DNA of 64,000 nucleotides from Onthophagus taurus (Eukaryota; Arthropoda; Insecta; Coleoptera; Scarabaeidae), in contig NC_091966.1 in assembly GCF_036711975.1 (NCBI RefSeq), positions 9,493,501-9,557,500 on the forward strand. The letters run 5' to 3'. Under the pieces are notes generated by a model. The model was not told the DNA's origin. It saw nothing but the letters and a program-made list of their open reading frames with translations, and ran no database searches. How positions within the stretch are numbered: the stretch's first letter is position 1; every line of letters starts with the position of its first letter. Shown here piece by piece: positions 46,030 through 58,117 of this stretch. A program made the translations under genes and the position numbers.

Positions 46030-47190
46030 AAATTACCGTATAGAAGAATATTGTGATAGCGGCAGCATGTGGAACAAAAATTACCACGGCTTCCGCAGAC
46101 AAAGATCGACGATAACTGCAGGGGCAAGCATTATCGAATTTATAGAACCGTTTGATAAAAACTTGAAGATAAAAGCAGTGTTTTGTGACCTCAGTTACAG
46201 TTGATCACAAGATACTGTTGGGAAAGTTAACCTACTATGGCAAAGAGGCATTGCTAATAAAGTAATGGAATTCTGTCTAACAGATCGTACATAATATACT
46301 AAGTGAAACAATGAAAGATCCGTTGAAAGCGTGGTACATGTGGGTGTTCCACAGGGTTCAGTGCTTGGTCCTTTGCTATACATTATATACACCAACAATT
46401 TACCAATAAACGTACAGGCAGCAATTACACTACAATATGGTGATGACACATCATTTTTAAATTACAATATTACAGAAGAAGGTCTACCTAGAAAAACTGT
46501 AATCACAATGGAAGACGTTTAATAGCAATAAAGTCCTGCTAAATAGGGAGAAAACGCAGATTATGAGGTTCTGTACGCGACTTGAAAGGGAAAGAGAAAC
46601 CGTAAAATTTCTGGGAATTGTATTAGATAAATTAAGTTCAATAATATACAGCGTACCAGGGTATTAAATACAGCGACGTATGAAGCGGCTCGCCAAGCTT
46701 ATTTTTCACTGTTTCACAGTGTTGTAACATACGGAATCCTTCTGTGGGGAAAAGAGAAGCAGTAAGTGCTCTTTACAAATTAAATTCAAAGGAAAGCTGT
46801 AGGAATATATTCAAAAGTAATATACTTACCATCCCACCAGAATATATATTCGCGTGTATGATACGCGAGAGAAAGGATCCAATGTTTATTATTATGAAAC
46901 TAGAAACGCAGAAGTCTTTCGACCACCTAAACATCGTTTACGGAAAATTCAACATGGTATCAACTATATTATTGGAGTTCACCTGTATAATAAATTACCA
47001 AATAATATCAGACTAATGACACAAAAAAAAACATTCAAAAAAAGGTTAAATGTGTTACTGAATGGTGGGTTTTATTTGGTAGAATATTTGGACGCTAAAT
47101 TGTACCAAATTGTACCTATTATATGTATAGAATGAGATGACGAGCGGTTTCTTGTACGAATTAATTAGGCAATAAAGGATTTACTTATTA
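46030..47190 (+). mobile_element. 5'-truncated Jockey/CR1-type LINE splitting the minisatellite
   Basis: In shifting frames: VFCDLS.VDHKILLGKL.YYG (RT block 3), HVGVPQGSVLGPLLYIIYTN (block 4), ..YGDDTSFLNY (block 5, normally ADDT), NREKTQIMRF and VKFLGIVLDKL (block 6-7), and at 46854-47135 RNAEVFRPPKHRLRKIQHGI and VHLYNKLPNNIR, the typical C-terminus. The 3' end runs into TTATTATTATT. Several frame changes; inactive. Confidence 0.8.
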
Positions 47191-47205
47191 TTATTGCAAA
47201 TAGAA

Positions 47206-47535
47206 GAAACCTTCTGCTTACAGTATTTAGTCTTTTGTCAGCACTACCTGGTCTACTGTAAAAAAATCTAACCTTCAATTGGCGCTAACTAGACTTTTTT
47301 CAGTAGTATTCAATTTTATGTCAACAGTATCTAGTCGTCTCCATACAGTAAGTAATTGCCACAAACAGTATCTAATCTTGCATCAGCAGCATTTAGTCTC
47401 ACTAGCAGTGCTCCATTTTTTGCAAGTAGATCTAATCTTCTGCTAGCAGTATTTAGTCCTCCAATAGTAGCAGCTAGTCTTTTGTCAACAGTGTTTAGTC
47501 CTTTCCAAGCAGATTTAACCTTTAGCAAGCAGTGT
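47206..47535. repeat. 21-bp minisatellite, right part
   Basis: About 15 units of 19-21 bp with consensus cagtatttagtcttctatcag. Because 21 bp equals seven codons, the minus strand from 47528 is open for 65 codons as degenerate seven-residue repeats (KGLNTVD, KRLAATI, GGLNTAS, RRLDLLA). This is probably a by-product of the array. Confidence 0.8.
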
Positions 47536-47725
47536 CTTCAGAGACGCACAGCTAAACCCGAATGTTTCTAGTGCTACTGTTAGTTAGCTTTACATTATTA
47601 TTCAGATTTAGATTTTTGTATACTTTTATTGAACTAAAACTAGACCTAGAATTAAAGTTTCGGGTTTAGCCATGCTCCTAACCCAAAATGTTTTTAGTTC
47701 TAGTTTTAGTTAAAAAACACCTACT
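47536..47725. repeat. Array-flanking module with ctaaacccgaa, inverted pair
   Basis: After the minisatellite comes gtgtcttcagagacgcacag then ctaaacccgaatg; an inverted copy agtttcgggtttagcc lies at about 47658. Between and after are tagtgctactgttagtt and gaactaaaactagacc phrases. Similar to 39408-39500. Confidence 0.55.
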
Positions 47726-47797
47726 ATTTTCAGTATTATTATCTACATTTAATAATTCATTAATAAAATAGTTAACATTTTAATTACTATAATAAAC

Positions 47798-50700
47798 TTA
47801 TTCAACATCCATTTCTTCCATTGATTCTGAACATGAATTTGGAACAACTGTGTTTAATAATGAACCAGTTAAACTACCTGTTGATGATGTAATGGTATCT
47901 GCATCATCTTCTTCTTGATTTTGAGACTCTTCTTCAGTTAATAAATTTGGCATATTTTCACCATTATTTTGTACAATATTTCCAGCGCATTGCTTTTCAA
48001 AACCGTGAACATCTAATGTTATAGAAGAGGTACAATCATTAATTTTATAAATTCCTACTAAGTAATCACCCAGTTCGAACATGTTTGATCTTAAAGAGAT
48101 TATTATAAATTGCGCATTCTTCGTACGTTCCTAAAAACATTTTTTTTAAATTTATATAATCTTTATGTAATTCATATAATTTAAATACCTTAATATAATG
48201 AGCAACGATTGAAACGTTCTTAAAATCTAAAGCCGCATCAATTTCATCCATAACATAAAAAGGTGATGGTTTGTAATAATGCAACGCAAAAACTAACGCG
48301 AGAGATGTTAAAGTTTTTTCACCTCCTGATAAATTTGTGATGGATTTCCAAGGTTTTTTTGGTGGTCGTACGCTTAAAAAAATTTTATTTCAATTATTCT
48401 GGTTTATAAATGATTATTTAAACTATTTTAATTTGCTTACTTTAATTTAACACCTTCTGAAAAAGGATCATAAGAATCAATTACTTCTAAATCTGCATCA
48501 CCACCCAACGTAATCGTTTGATACATTTCTCTTAATTTAAGCCTAATAATTCGCAACCCCGTTAAAAATTCATTTTTCCTCCGAGTTTTTAACCCTTCAA
48601 AAGCGGTAGTAATTTTGTTTCTTTCCTCCGTCACTGCTTTTAAATCTTCCATTTTAGAATTGTACTCTGATTGACTCCTTTTATAATCTTCAATAGCAGC
48701 AAAATTAGGTTGTTGTTTTTCCAAAGCTTTCTTGCAGGAATTAATCTCGTGTTTTAGATTTTGAACATTTTTCTCACCCAATTCTTCTGTAGTGTACGTT
48801 TTTAACTCTTCTGTGGGTTGATTTGGAATTATGTGACATTTTAAATTTTTTAACTAAAAAAATTATATTATTAAGGTTTAACAACAAACAAATTAATAAT
48901 TAAATAATAATAATTTCAATAAATACCACTGATTTATAAGTAGAAATCTGTCCTTCTAAATGATCTACTTCCTTATTGACATTTTTTACTTTATGGTCTA
49001 TTTCTATCTTTGAACCTTTTAGTTTATTTTCTTTTTGTGTTAAAGCAATTGTATCTTTTTTTAAACCTAAAATAGTTTTGGGATGATTTAGAAAATAGTA
49101 ATAACTCTTCTAGTAATAATAACTCTTAAAAAAAAATTACTGAAACAATCTTCTATACAAAAGTTCTGGAGAAATATGTTAAGGTGAAGGGGTTGGAGGT
49201 AAACGTTGAGAAGACAAAGATCGTGAAGTTCTGCAAAGGGGGGAGAAGTAGGAGAGAGGAATGGTGGTGGCAGGGAAAAGAGAGAGAGAGGAAGTGAAAG
49301 AGTAGATTTGACTACAGCACAACTTTGCGTTAAAAATGAGCCAACTAATTTACATAGCTAGAATAGATGGTACAATTAAGATATTATGCCATTAATCAGT
49401 TATTTACATTAGTTAAAAAAAAAACAACAAAAACAATCTACCCAAAAATCTATTAAGGTAATATTATTTTAATTAATTCTATACTATACCTTCTAAATTT
49501 TCTTCTTTTTCAAGTAATTCTTGATTGAGCCCTTCTAAATGTTTAGTCATCTTGGTAGCATCAACTTCAATAACTTCCCGTTCAGATTTCATTTCAATTA
49601 ATCGCTTTTGACTATTGGCAATATCGTTCTCTAAAGTTTGAAGTTTTTCATCGCATCTTTTTAAATCTCTATAAAATCGTTAAATTAACTTAAAATTTTA
49701 AATAGTTATTTAAAAATTAACCTTGGTGCGGTTGATATAACAACTTTATCTTTCGTAATTTGGTTTTGGACCAAATTTATAGTTTTCATCAGATCCTTTA
49801 TTTTCTTTTCAACTGTTTGTACTCTACCGGTCGTCTTTTCTTTAATTTCTTTTGATATTGCATCAACTTTTACTTGTAGTTTGCCCGCATTACGTTCGGC
49901 CTCTTCATATTCCACTTTAGCAGCTTCAACTTTTTTTGTTAATCGTTTTACTTCATTCGCATCGAGATTAATATCTTTCATTTTTCGATTTTGTTCGTTT
50001 AATTGCTTTAAAATAACCGGTTCTTGCGATTTTAATGCCTAAAATAGTTATTTTAAAATAAAAAATATATATAGATTATATTTATTTACATCTAATTCAA
50101 TTGTGTGTTTATTTAAATTTAATTTCATTTCTGTAACTTTCGGTTTTAATTCTCTAATTGTTTGAGTTAAATCGGTTAAGCGAACTCTGTTGGAATTAAA
50201 TTCCTCTTCAATTTTTTGTAGATTTTTAGTCATTCGCTCAATTTCTTCTGGATTAATGTCCATTGCAGTTACAGATTGTCCCATACGACCTCGAGACACC
50301 TTTTTACCCCCACCACTCATTGTACCGGAAGTTTCGATCAATTCACCCATTAAAGTTACGACGCGGAATCTTCTTGCTCCATAAGCAATTCGTGACGCTT
50401 GATCTAAATTATCTGCCACTAAAGTATCACGTAACGCAAAATAAAATGCCGTTTTTACACGATCGTCTTGTACTTTTATTAAATCATATAAACGATGAAC
50501 ATTTTCTGGTCTAAAAGATGTTTAATGAATGTAGGTGTGAAAAAATTAATTTTGTTATATTTACGTATTAATAGGAGTGTTTGCTGCATGTCTTAAATGT
50601 TCTTGTTTATCTAAAGCGATAAACGAAGCTCTTCCAATATCATGTTTTTTAAGAAATTCAATACACCATTCTGCTGTATCTACTGAATCAGTTACAATGT

Positions 50701-53700
50701 TATCAAGAGGCCCACAAGCTGTTGAAATTGCAACATCATATTTTTGATCAATTGCTCCTAAATCGCCCTAAAGAAAAAACAAAATATATCAATAATTTAA
50801 AATTAGAAAAACATTTTTTATTACCAATCTTCCATATATTCCGGGACATTTTCCTTCCCTTTTCTGTTGCATTAAACTATCCAAAACACGTCCCCTCGAC
50901 CGAGACGACTGCATAGCAGACTTACTACTTTCCAAACTAGCCATCTTTTCGCGTCTGCTAGATGTTAATTCATGTTGTCGAGCAGTAAGATTTTCCGACT
51001 CTCTCATTGCGGTATTAAGACGTTTTTCATCGTCAGGAATCTCACGTTTTAAACTTTCAACATTCCGTTTTCTTTCAATTACAGTTTGCTTTATGTTTTC
51101 ATAGGTAGTTTTTAACGAGTTTAATTTTTCTTGTTCGGTATCTGCAGCGCTGGTGAAAATGTTCAGTTCAGATTCAGCGATGGTAAACTAAATAATAATA
51201 ATTGGTGATATTCATGTTGCATGTTCATCAATACAAAGAATATATGGGAATATACTTCCAAAATTATTATAATATTTAATGAGTGGTTATAAATCCCATA
51301 TGTTCTAAATAATAATACAAAAAATTAAACATTTTTTTTATATTGAAGGTGATGATCTATTCCAGGGGATCCCAAACTACAAAGAGAGTTGCCACAAGAT
51401 GCTCCAGCAACTATATATAGATGTAATACTATACCGGGTGTTCCTCAGAAGTGGCTCACCCCCATATTTTTTTTTATTAGTGATATAAGAAAACTATTTG
51501 GAATGAATAATTAGGCCGTTAAAACGGATTATTACGACATGAAATCATTCTCTTTGTGCTTCCGGTTATACTGGAAGTGAGTACTAATTTTGCTAGTTTT
51601 TTAAATTTATAATTTTTTTTTCTTCAGTTGGGTAGACAGCATAATTTCACATAACTTTTACTTGAAAAAATTTTCACGATCGTTTATAATTTTTGAAAAA
51701 AAAATTATTTTCATTGTTTTTTAACGTTTTAGTACCTTCGGAAAATGTACTATAACTTTTGACGCACAGTAGCTAGGTTAATAGTATAAATTACGCTGTG
51801 TTTCTATGGTCATATATGGCAAAATCAAAAATGAGGTATAATACGCCTGTAAGTTCTCGTGAGGCATTAGAAAATAAATTTTCTATTGCCTCACGCGTTT
51901 ATTCGCGTTTTTCTTTTAAAACTAATTTAATACAACTGTTAACTTACATCATTATTAAAAAAGAACCACTGACTAAAGCATAGCACTGCTCGAGAAATAG
52001 TAAATCAAGAGGAACACAGCGTAATTTATACTATTAACCTAGCTACTGCGCGTCAAAAGATATAGTACATTTTCCGAAGGTACTAAAACGTTAAAAAACA
52101 ATGAAAATAATTTTTTTTCAAAAATTATAAACGATCGTGAAAATTTTTTCAAGTAAAAGTTATGTGAAATTATGCTGTCTACCCAACTGAAGAAAAAAAA
52201 TTTATAAATTTAAAAAAATAGCGAAATTAGTACTCACATCCGGTATAACCGGAAGTACAGAGTAAATGATTTCATGTCGTAATAATCCGTTTTAACGCCC
52301 TAATTATGCATTTCAAATGGTTTTCTTATATCAATAATAATAAAAAAAATATGGGGGTGAGCCACTTCTGAGGGACACCCGGTATACAGAATAAAACAAA
52401 AACATTGATGCTAATATATCCAAGGTTATTAACCAGGGTTTGGAAGAGATCCCAGTAACTACATACGAAAATAATTACTGCAAATTTAGATCTATACTAA
52501 CCGCCAGAGAAAGTTGTATTCTGATCAGGGTATGCCACAAACGATCACCTTCAAATTCTAAAAAGCCTGACAGAAAAATCGATTGAATACTGGGATGAAG
52601 ATACTAACAATTTCAGCATAGAAAAAGATCGTTAAGGTGACACCATTTCGCCAAAATTATTTACAATTTGCTCCAGTATATGTACAAACAGATGAATGGG
52701 ACACCTCAGGCATTGTTAAAAATACTGAACACTCAATGTGTACTCCCTGTTTTGATATACTGTGCAGAGACCCAAACATGGACTAAGAAAACAGTGAACG
52801 ACATTAGAATTGCACAAAAATCAATGGAAAGATCAATGTTGGAGCTCTCTCTGAGAGGCAAAGTACCGATTGCCGAAGAGACAATTATTACTTTGAAGTG
52901 GAATTGATCGGGGGCGCATTGCGAGGCTAACCGATGATTAATGAACCAAGAAAATTAAGGAATGGACACCAAGACAAGATGTTTTTAGGAACAGAGGCTG
53001 TCCTCGAACCAGATAAGATGACACGTTTCGACAGATTTGAATGCATGATCAGCAACCAAAATAATGGGGTCAGAAACGCTTATTTGAGGAAAGCTATTAC
53101 GATATTATTGTGGCAAATTTAATAATGAAGTTTGTTTTTGAATATTTACATTTAATTTGGCGTTATCTACTTTGCTCCTTAATTGTACTAAATTATCTTG
53201 CAAAGCGTCACGTCACTCAATGTGTACTCCCTGTTTTGATATACTGTGCAGAGACCCTAACATGGACTAAGAAAACAGTGAACGACATTAGAATTGCACA
53301 AAAATCAATGGAAAGATCAATGTTGGAGCTCTCTCTGAGAGGCAAAGTACCGATTGCCGAAGAGACAATTATTACTTTGAAGTGGAATTGATCGGGGGCG
53401 CATTGCGAGGCTAACCGATGATTAATGAACCAAGAAAATTAAGGAATGGACACCAAGACAAGATGTTTTTAGGAACAGAGGCTGTCCTCGAACCAGATAA
53501 GATGACACGTTTCGACAGATTTGAATGCATGATCAGCAACCAAAATAATGGGGTCAGAAACGCTTATTTGAGGAAAGCTATTACGATATTATTGTGGCAA
53601 ATTTAATAATGAAGTTTGTTTTTGAATATTTACATTTAATTTGGCGTTATCTACTTTGCTCCTTAATTGTACTAAATTATGTTGCAAAGCGTCACGTCAC

Positions 53701-56700
53701 TCAATGTGTACTCCCTGTTTTGATATACTGTGCAGAGACCCTAACATGGACTAAGAAAACAGTGAACGACATTAGAATTGCACAAAAATCAATGGAAAGA
53801 TCAATGTTGGAGCTCTCTCTGAGAGGCAAAGTACCGATTGCCGAAGAGACAATTATTACTTTGAAGTGGAATTGATCGGGGGCGCATTGCGAGGCTAACC
53901 GATGATTAATGAACCAAGAAAATTAAGGAATGGACACCAAGACAAGATGTTTTTAGGAACAGAGGCTGTCCTCGAACCAGATAAGATGACACGTTTCGAC
54001 AGATTTGAATGCATGATCAGCAACCAAAATAATGGGGTCAGAAACGCTTATTTGAGGAAAGCTATTACGATATTATTGTGGCAAATTTAATAATGAAGTT
54101 TGTTTTTGAATATTTACATTTAATTTGGCGTTATCTACTTTGCTCCTTAATTGTACTAAATTATCTTGCAAAGCGTCACGTTTCTCATGGAGATCTTTAG
54201 TTGAATCTTTAAGACTTGCAAGAATTTCTTGTTTTTCTGCATTAAGTTGGGCTTTATTTGTAAGTAAACATTGAAGCTAATATATCCAAAGGTATTAACC
54301 AGGGTTCAGAACACATCCCAGAAATAACTACATTCGAAAACAATTACTGCCAATTTAGATCAATAGTCTTGGTGTTCGTTAACTACAAAAAGGCATTCAA
54401 TACCAACATCCAGCAGGAAATGTTGAAATCCCTAGTTGAGATTATTGATACATTACAACGATCAAACACATATATGAGAACGCTACAGCTTGTGTTAGAG
54501 AGGATGAAGATATTAACAACTTCAGCATAGAAAAAGGTGTTTATCAAGGTGACACCATTTCGCCAAAATTATTTAACAATTTGCTCCAGTAAATGTACAA
54601 ACACATAGAACAGGACACCTTAGGCATTGTTACAACAACTGAACACTCAATATGTACTCCCTGCTTTGATATACCATGCAGAGACCCTAAGGACGAAGAA
54701 GGATTGTTTCTTCATGGACGAAGAAAACAGTGAACAACATTAGAATTGCACAAAAAGTAATGGAAAGATCAATGTTGGGGTTATCTCTGAGAGGCAAAGT
54801 ACCGTCATAAAGTTATAAAATAACGGGGTTAGAAACGCTTGTTTGAAGAAACCTATTATAATATTAATGTTTGAAGGATTGTGACAAATTTAATAAGGAA
54901 GTTTGTTTTTAAATAATTACATTTAATTTGGCCTCATCTACTTTGCTCCTCAATTGTACTAAATTATCTTGCAAAGCATGTTTCTCTTGGAGATCTTTAG
55001 TTGAATCTTTAAGACTTGCAAGAATTTCTTATTATTCTGCATTAAGATGGGCTTTATTTGTAAGTAAACATTGCAGCTAATATATCCAAAGGTATTAACC
55101 AGGGTTCAGAAGACATCTCAGAAATAACTACATACGAAAATAATTAGTGCCAATTTAGATCAATACCAACTGCCAGAGCAAGCTGGGTTTTGATTAGGGT
55201 ATGCCACAAACGATAACCTTCAAATCCTAAAAAGTTATACAATAAACCATTAGTCTTGGTGTTCGTCAACTAAGGAAAGGCATTCAATACCAACATCCAG
55301 CAGGAAATGTTGAAATCCTTAGTTGAGATTATTGATACATTACAATGATCAAACACATATATGAGAACGCTACAGCTTGTGTTAGAGAGGATGAAGATAT
55401 TAACAAGTTCAGCATAGAAAAAGGTGACACCATTTCGCCAAAATTATTTAACAATTTGCTCCAGTATATGTACAAACACATAGAACAGGACACCTTAGGC
55501 ATTGTTACAACAACTGAACACTCAATATGTACTCCCTCTTTTGATATACCGTGCAGAGACCCTAAGGATGAAGAAGGATTGTTTCTTCATGGACAAAGAA
55601 AACAGTGAACAACATTAGAATTCCACAAAAAGCAATGGAAAGATCAATGTTGGGGTTACCTCTGAGAGGCAAAGTATCATCATAAAGTCATAAAATAACG
55701 GGGTTAGAAATGCTTGTTTGAAGAAACCTATTATGATATTAATGTTTGAAGGATTATGACAAATTTAATAATGAAGTTTGTTTTTAAATATTTACATTTG
55801 ATTTGGCGTCATCTACTTTGCTCCTCAATTGTACTAAATTATCTTGCAAAGCGTCACGTTTCTCTTGGAGATCTTTAGTTGAATCTTTAAGACTTGCAAG
55901 AATTTCTTGTTTTTCCTCATCAAGTTGGGCTTTATTTGTAAGTAGTTCTTGTTCGCGTACTTGTAATTCTTTAATTGACTAAAATAACGAAATATTTCAA
56001 TAATAACAATTCTTTTAAAATAATAAATAAATTTCACTCACAGTTTCAGCTTTTTCTGGCAAACTAACCAGTTCGACTCGTTTCTTTTGTTCCGTTTCCA
56101 ACATTTTCTTCCATTTTTTCCTGTTTTTATTGGTTTCCTCCATTTGCGTTTGAATTTCGAAATCTTTAATGCTTAGTTTCTCTATAACTTGTTTGCACTT
56201 GTCTGTGGCAACTTCTAAGGTAGTGTAATCTCTAATAAAAAAAGTAAACAGATGAAATATTAAAAAAAATTAAAAAACAATATTACTTCATCGCTTGGTT
56301 ATAAGATTTTTTCATTGTAATATGTTCGTCTTCTAAGTCTTTAACTTCGTTAACAATTTTTTGAAGTTCAGCTTCAACCAATTCTTTTTCAGTGTTCTTT
56401 TCTACAAGTTCCATTTCAGAATTATGTCTAAAAAGAACAACACATTGAAAATAATGCGAAAATTAATTAATTAAAATACTTAATACATTTCAATTTGAAT
56501 GATGGCGTTTTTACAAGAAGTAATACTATTTTCGAGTTTTAAATATTCTACAGCTTCTTCCATTGGAGCTTGTAATCTATTTAATTCAGTTTCTACCATT
56601 TTACACCTATTCAATTTGTCATTTCTTTTATCAGATAAATCACGGTGCTTTTCAGATAATTTCTCTAAAGCTTCCTACACAATAAATTTAAAATTAAAAT

Positions 56701-57623
56701 AGTTAAATGATTTTCAGTTATAAAGAGTACCTTATAACGACCAGTTCCTATTATATCCTCTAAATATTCCAACATTCCAGTTTCACTCTCACTTTCAGCT
56801 TTAGGTTTCATTAATGAAATTTGCTCAACTTCACCCTAACACAAAGTACTTAGTTAATGTAAAACATAAAAATTTATTAAGTTTAATTTATTACTTGCAA
56901 AATAAGAAAACGATTATTATCCAAATCTATTCCATATTTTCGTAACAATAAGGCAACTTCTTTAAATTGAACCCTTCGACCATTAACTTCATAATAAGAA
57001 GTATTGTCTTTGTTCACAGTTCTTGATACAATAAATTCACTATCTGGTATTATATCGTAATCATCACCTTCCTGTTATAAAAGTTTTCTTAACCAACTTA
57101 AATGAAAGACCAAAAATAACTTACTTTATCTGTAATTTGAGCAAAATGAACTGTTACAGAGCAAGATTGGACGTTCCTATATGAATCAGAATTATGAATG
57201 AGTCCAGAAAGTTTTTTAGATCTGATTTTTGTTGCTCTATATCCAAATACAAACAACATAGAATCAATTACATTGCTTTTTCCACTCCCGTTAGGTCCCA
57301 TAACTGCGTTGAATCTCTTTTAATTCAAATGAAATTAGTATAAATAAGAATTAAGTAATAAAAATTAAAAAATTAACCTTGTGGAATGGTCCAACATGGA
57401 CCACACCAGCGTAACTTTTAAACCAATTATTAGTAATTTTTGTGATGATTAATCTAGGTCCTTTATCCTCAGTAGTTAAGGCTGGACGTGGAGGTGGTGG
57501 GATGTATATATCTCCAATTCTACAACCACCCTCTTCATCAGAAAAGTGTAATTCTTCATCAGATTCGTCTCCTTGTTGTTGTATTGACATATTATAAGGA
57601 TCTTTTTCTTTACTTGACGGCAT
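47798..57623 (-). CDS. SMC4: Structural maintenance of chromosomes 4 (condensin core ATPase)
   Basis: Partner of SMC2 in condensin I/II; ATP-driven loop extrusion compacts mitotic chromosomes. Seventeen exons (minus): 57623-57378, 57316-57125, 57071-56895, 56835-56731, 56674-56487, 56427-56287, 56231-56042, 55978-55796, 51187-50825, 50767-50565, 50510-50090, 50038-49722, 49668-49490, 49066-48927, 48853-48441, 48372-48189, 48130-47798. Phases all agree: 3,975 nt, 1,324 residues (human about 1,288). Acidic N-tail; GPFHK then Walker A GPNGSGKS at 89-96; GEVEQISLMKPK; first coiled coil about 200-570; hinge about 575-725 (SRSRGRVLDSLM, CPGIYGRL, SGTMSGGGKK); second coiled coil; NLSGGEKT (signature, 1166-1173); Walker B FYVMDEIDAALD (D1195, E1196); C-tail acidic. 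All catalytic residues are intact. Intron 8 is 4.6 kb and full of insertions, intron 13 carries a LINE piece, other introns are 45-80 bp. Confidence 0.95.
49135..49330 (+). mobile_element. LINE fragment in SMC4 intron 13
   Basis: Plus frame reads KVKGLEVNVEKTKIVKFCKG then GGRSRREEWWW, the part of LINE RTs after the YADD motif (..KGLEVNVEKTK...F.KGGG....EW.W.G). About 45 codons survive, in opposite orientation to SMC4. Confidence 0.65.
51430..52386. mobile_element. Foldback element 5 in SMC4 intron 8
   Basis: Two arms of about 376 bp (51430-51805 and 52010-52386) are inverted copies. Ends read TATACCGGGTGTTCCTCAGA and, complemented, TATACCGGGTGTCCCTCAGA. Inner shared blocks include gtggctcacccccatat and acttccggttatac(t/c)ggaagt. 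The loop (51806-52009) has no coding content. Arms differ by only a few bases. Confidence 0.85.
52400..53130 (+). mobile_element. RTE-type LINE pieces in SMC4 intron 8, first block
   Basis: Reads FRSILTARESCILIRVCH, LLQYMYKQMNGTPQALLKI (RT block after YADD-upstream) then NTQCVLPVLIYCAETQTWTK, IRIAQKSMERSMLELSLRGK, the post-RT segment of RTE elements (..CVLPVLTYG.ETW.L..., RVAQRAMERAMLG.SLRD). Much of the RT including the catalytic motif is missing. Confidence 0.7.
52731..54182. repeat. Three 484-bp tandem copies (LINE tail plus SMC4 exon piece)
   Basis: The phrase actcaatgtgtactccctg recurs at 52731, 53215 and 53699, exactly 484 bp apart, and the units are almost identical (for example acccaaacatgg versus accctaacatgg, attatcttgc versus attatgttgc). 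Each unit is an RTE LINE tail joined to about 64 bp matching the 3' part of SMC4 exon 8 and its donor (plus-strand tttaatttggcgttatctac to caaagcgtcacg). The unit must have formed after the LINE and an exon copy were already joined. Confidence 0.9.
54118..54266 (-). pseudogene. SMC4: Partial copy of SMC4 exon 8 (copy C)
   Basis: Matches the last 145 bp of the real exon 8 (55978-55796), including its donor GTAAAT, and is open across the matched part (NKAQLNAEKQEILASLKD, then STKDLHEKRDALQDNLVQLR). It lacks the first 12 codons and the acceptor, and breaks at tttgtaagta where LINE sequence begins. Differences from the true exon include H for Q and N for D. Confidence 0.8.
54267..54915 (+). mobile_element. 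RTE-type LINE pieces, second block
   Basis: Begins aacattgaagctaatatatc like the block at 52403 and that at 55066; contains VFVNYKKAFNTNIQQEMLKS, a broken form of the RT D..KAFDT block, then the tail phrases around 54650-54830. Part of an approximately 800-bp unit (LINE plus exon piece). Confidence 0.7.
54921..55065 (-). pseudogene. SMC4: Partial copy of SMC4 exon 8 (copy B)
   Basis: Same limits as copy C with the same breakpoint (ttatttgtaagtaaaca). It has a 3-bp deletion near 54979 and carries two in-frame stops where the true exon reads GAA AAA CAA, so it cannot substitute for the exon. Confidence 0.8.
55066..55745 (+). mobile_element. RTE-type LINE pieces, third block
   Basis: Frame 55345-55608 reads MIKHIYENATACVREDEDIN then KGDTISPKLFNNLLQYMYKH, the RTE block (..LIKHIYE.ATA.V, G.RQGDTISPKLF). 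Preceded by phrases shared with 52403 and 54267. The missing RQ-containing triplets mark a small deletion before GDTISP. Lies directly beside the intact SMC4 exon 8. Confidence 0.8.
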
Positions 57624-58117
57624 TTTTAATCATACTAAAATCAAAACGACTTAATTTATATAAATGGACAAAATAATTAAAAAGGCTTCTTTTTTTGAGG
57701 TTATGTTTTATAATCTTTTTGAATTTGTTACTATTTAAACGTAAATAATGCAATTGATTTTGTAATAATAAGCGAAATATACTTACGACGTTCGAAAAGA
57801 CTTTATTTTTTCTTAAAAATTAGTTTATTGTTTATTTTAATTATTAGATTAGGTTAAAAACTTTCAAATCAAAAGCCGTTATTTTGACAACGCCGAATTA
57901 GTTTTGAAAGTGGCCACGGAAGCGGTAATGTAGGAAATTAATGCTTGTAAGATAAGTTGCCTATAACTGTATATTTATTTTTTAAAACTTAATCAAGAAT
58001 TTTCTTAAACTGCTTAATTTCGCTTAATTTTTTCAACGATGCTGAATAAACAGAGGAAAATATATGATACCATTAATTTATTATAAAAACATTATTAAAA
58101 TAAAAATAAAGTTTAAT
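57624..58117. promoter_or_regulatory. SMC4 promoter region / MsrA 3' flank
   Basis: About 490 bp separate the SMC4 start from the MsrA stop; both genes run on the minus strand. The stretch must hold the SMC4 5' UTR and promoter and the end of neither gene's coding part. No TATA box was recognised; the modestly GC-richer part is near 57890-57930. The MsrA gene lies upstream of SMC4. Confidence 0.5.

Noticed and set aside
47331-47528. Minus-strand 65-codon frame as a coiled-coil gene
   Set aside because: It coincides with a 21-bp minisatellite whose unit length keeps frames open; several units are 19-20 bp and there is no promoter or partner exon.
52934-54090. Three sets of identical small open frames as a gene family
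   Set aside because: They are the 484-bp tandem copies of an RTE LINE tail; the frames are byproducts.
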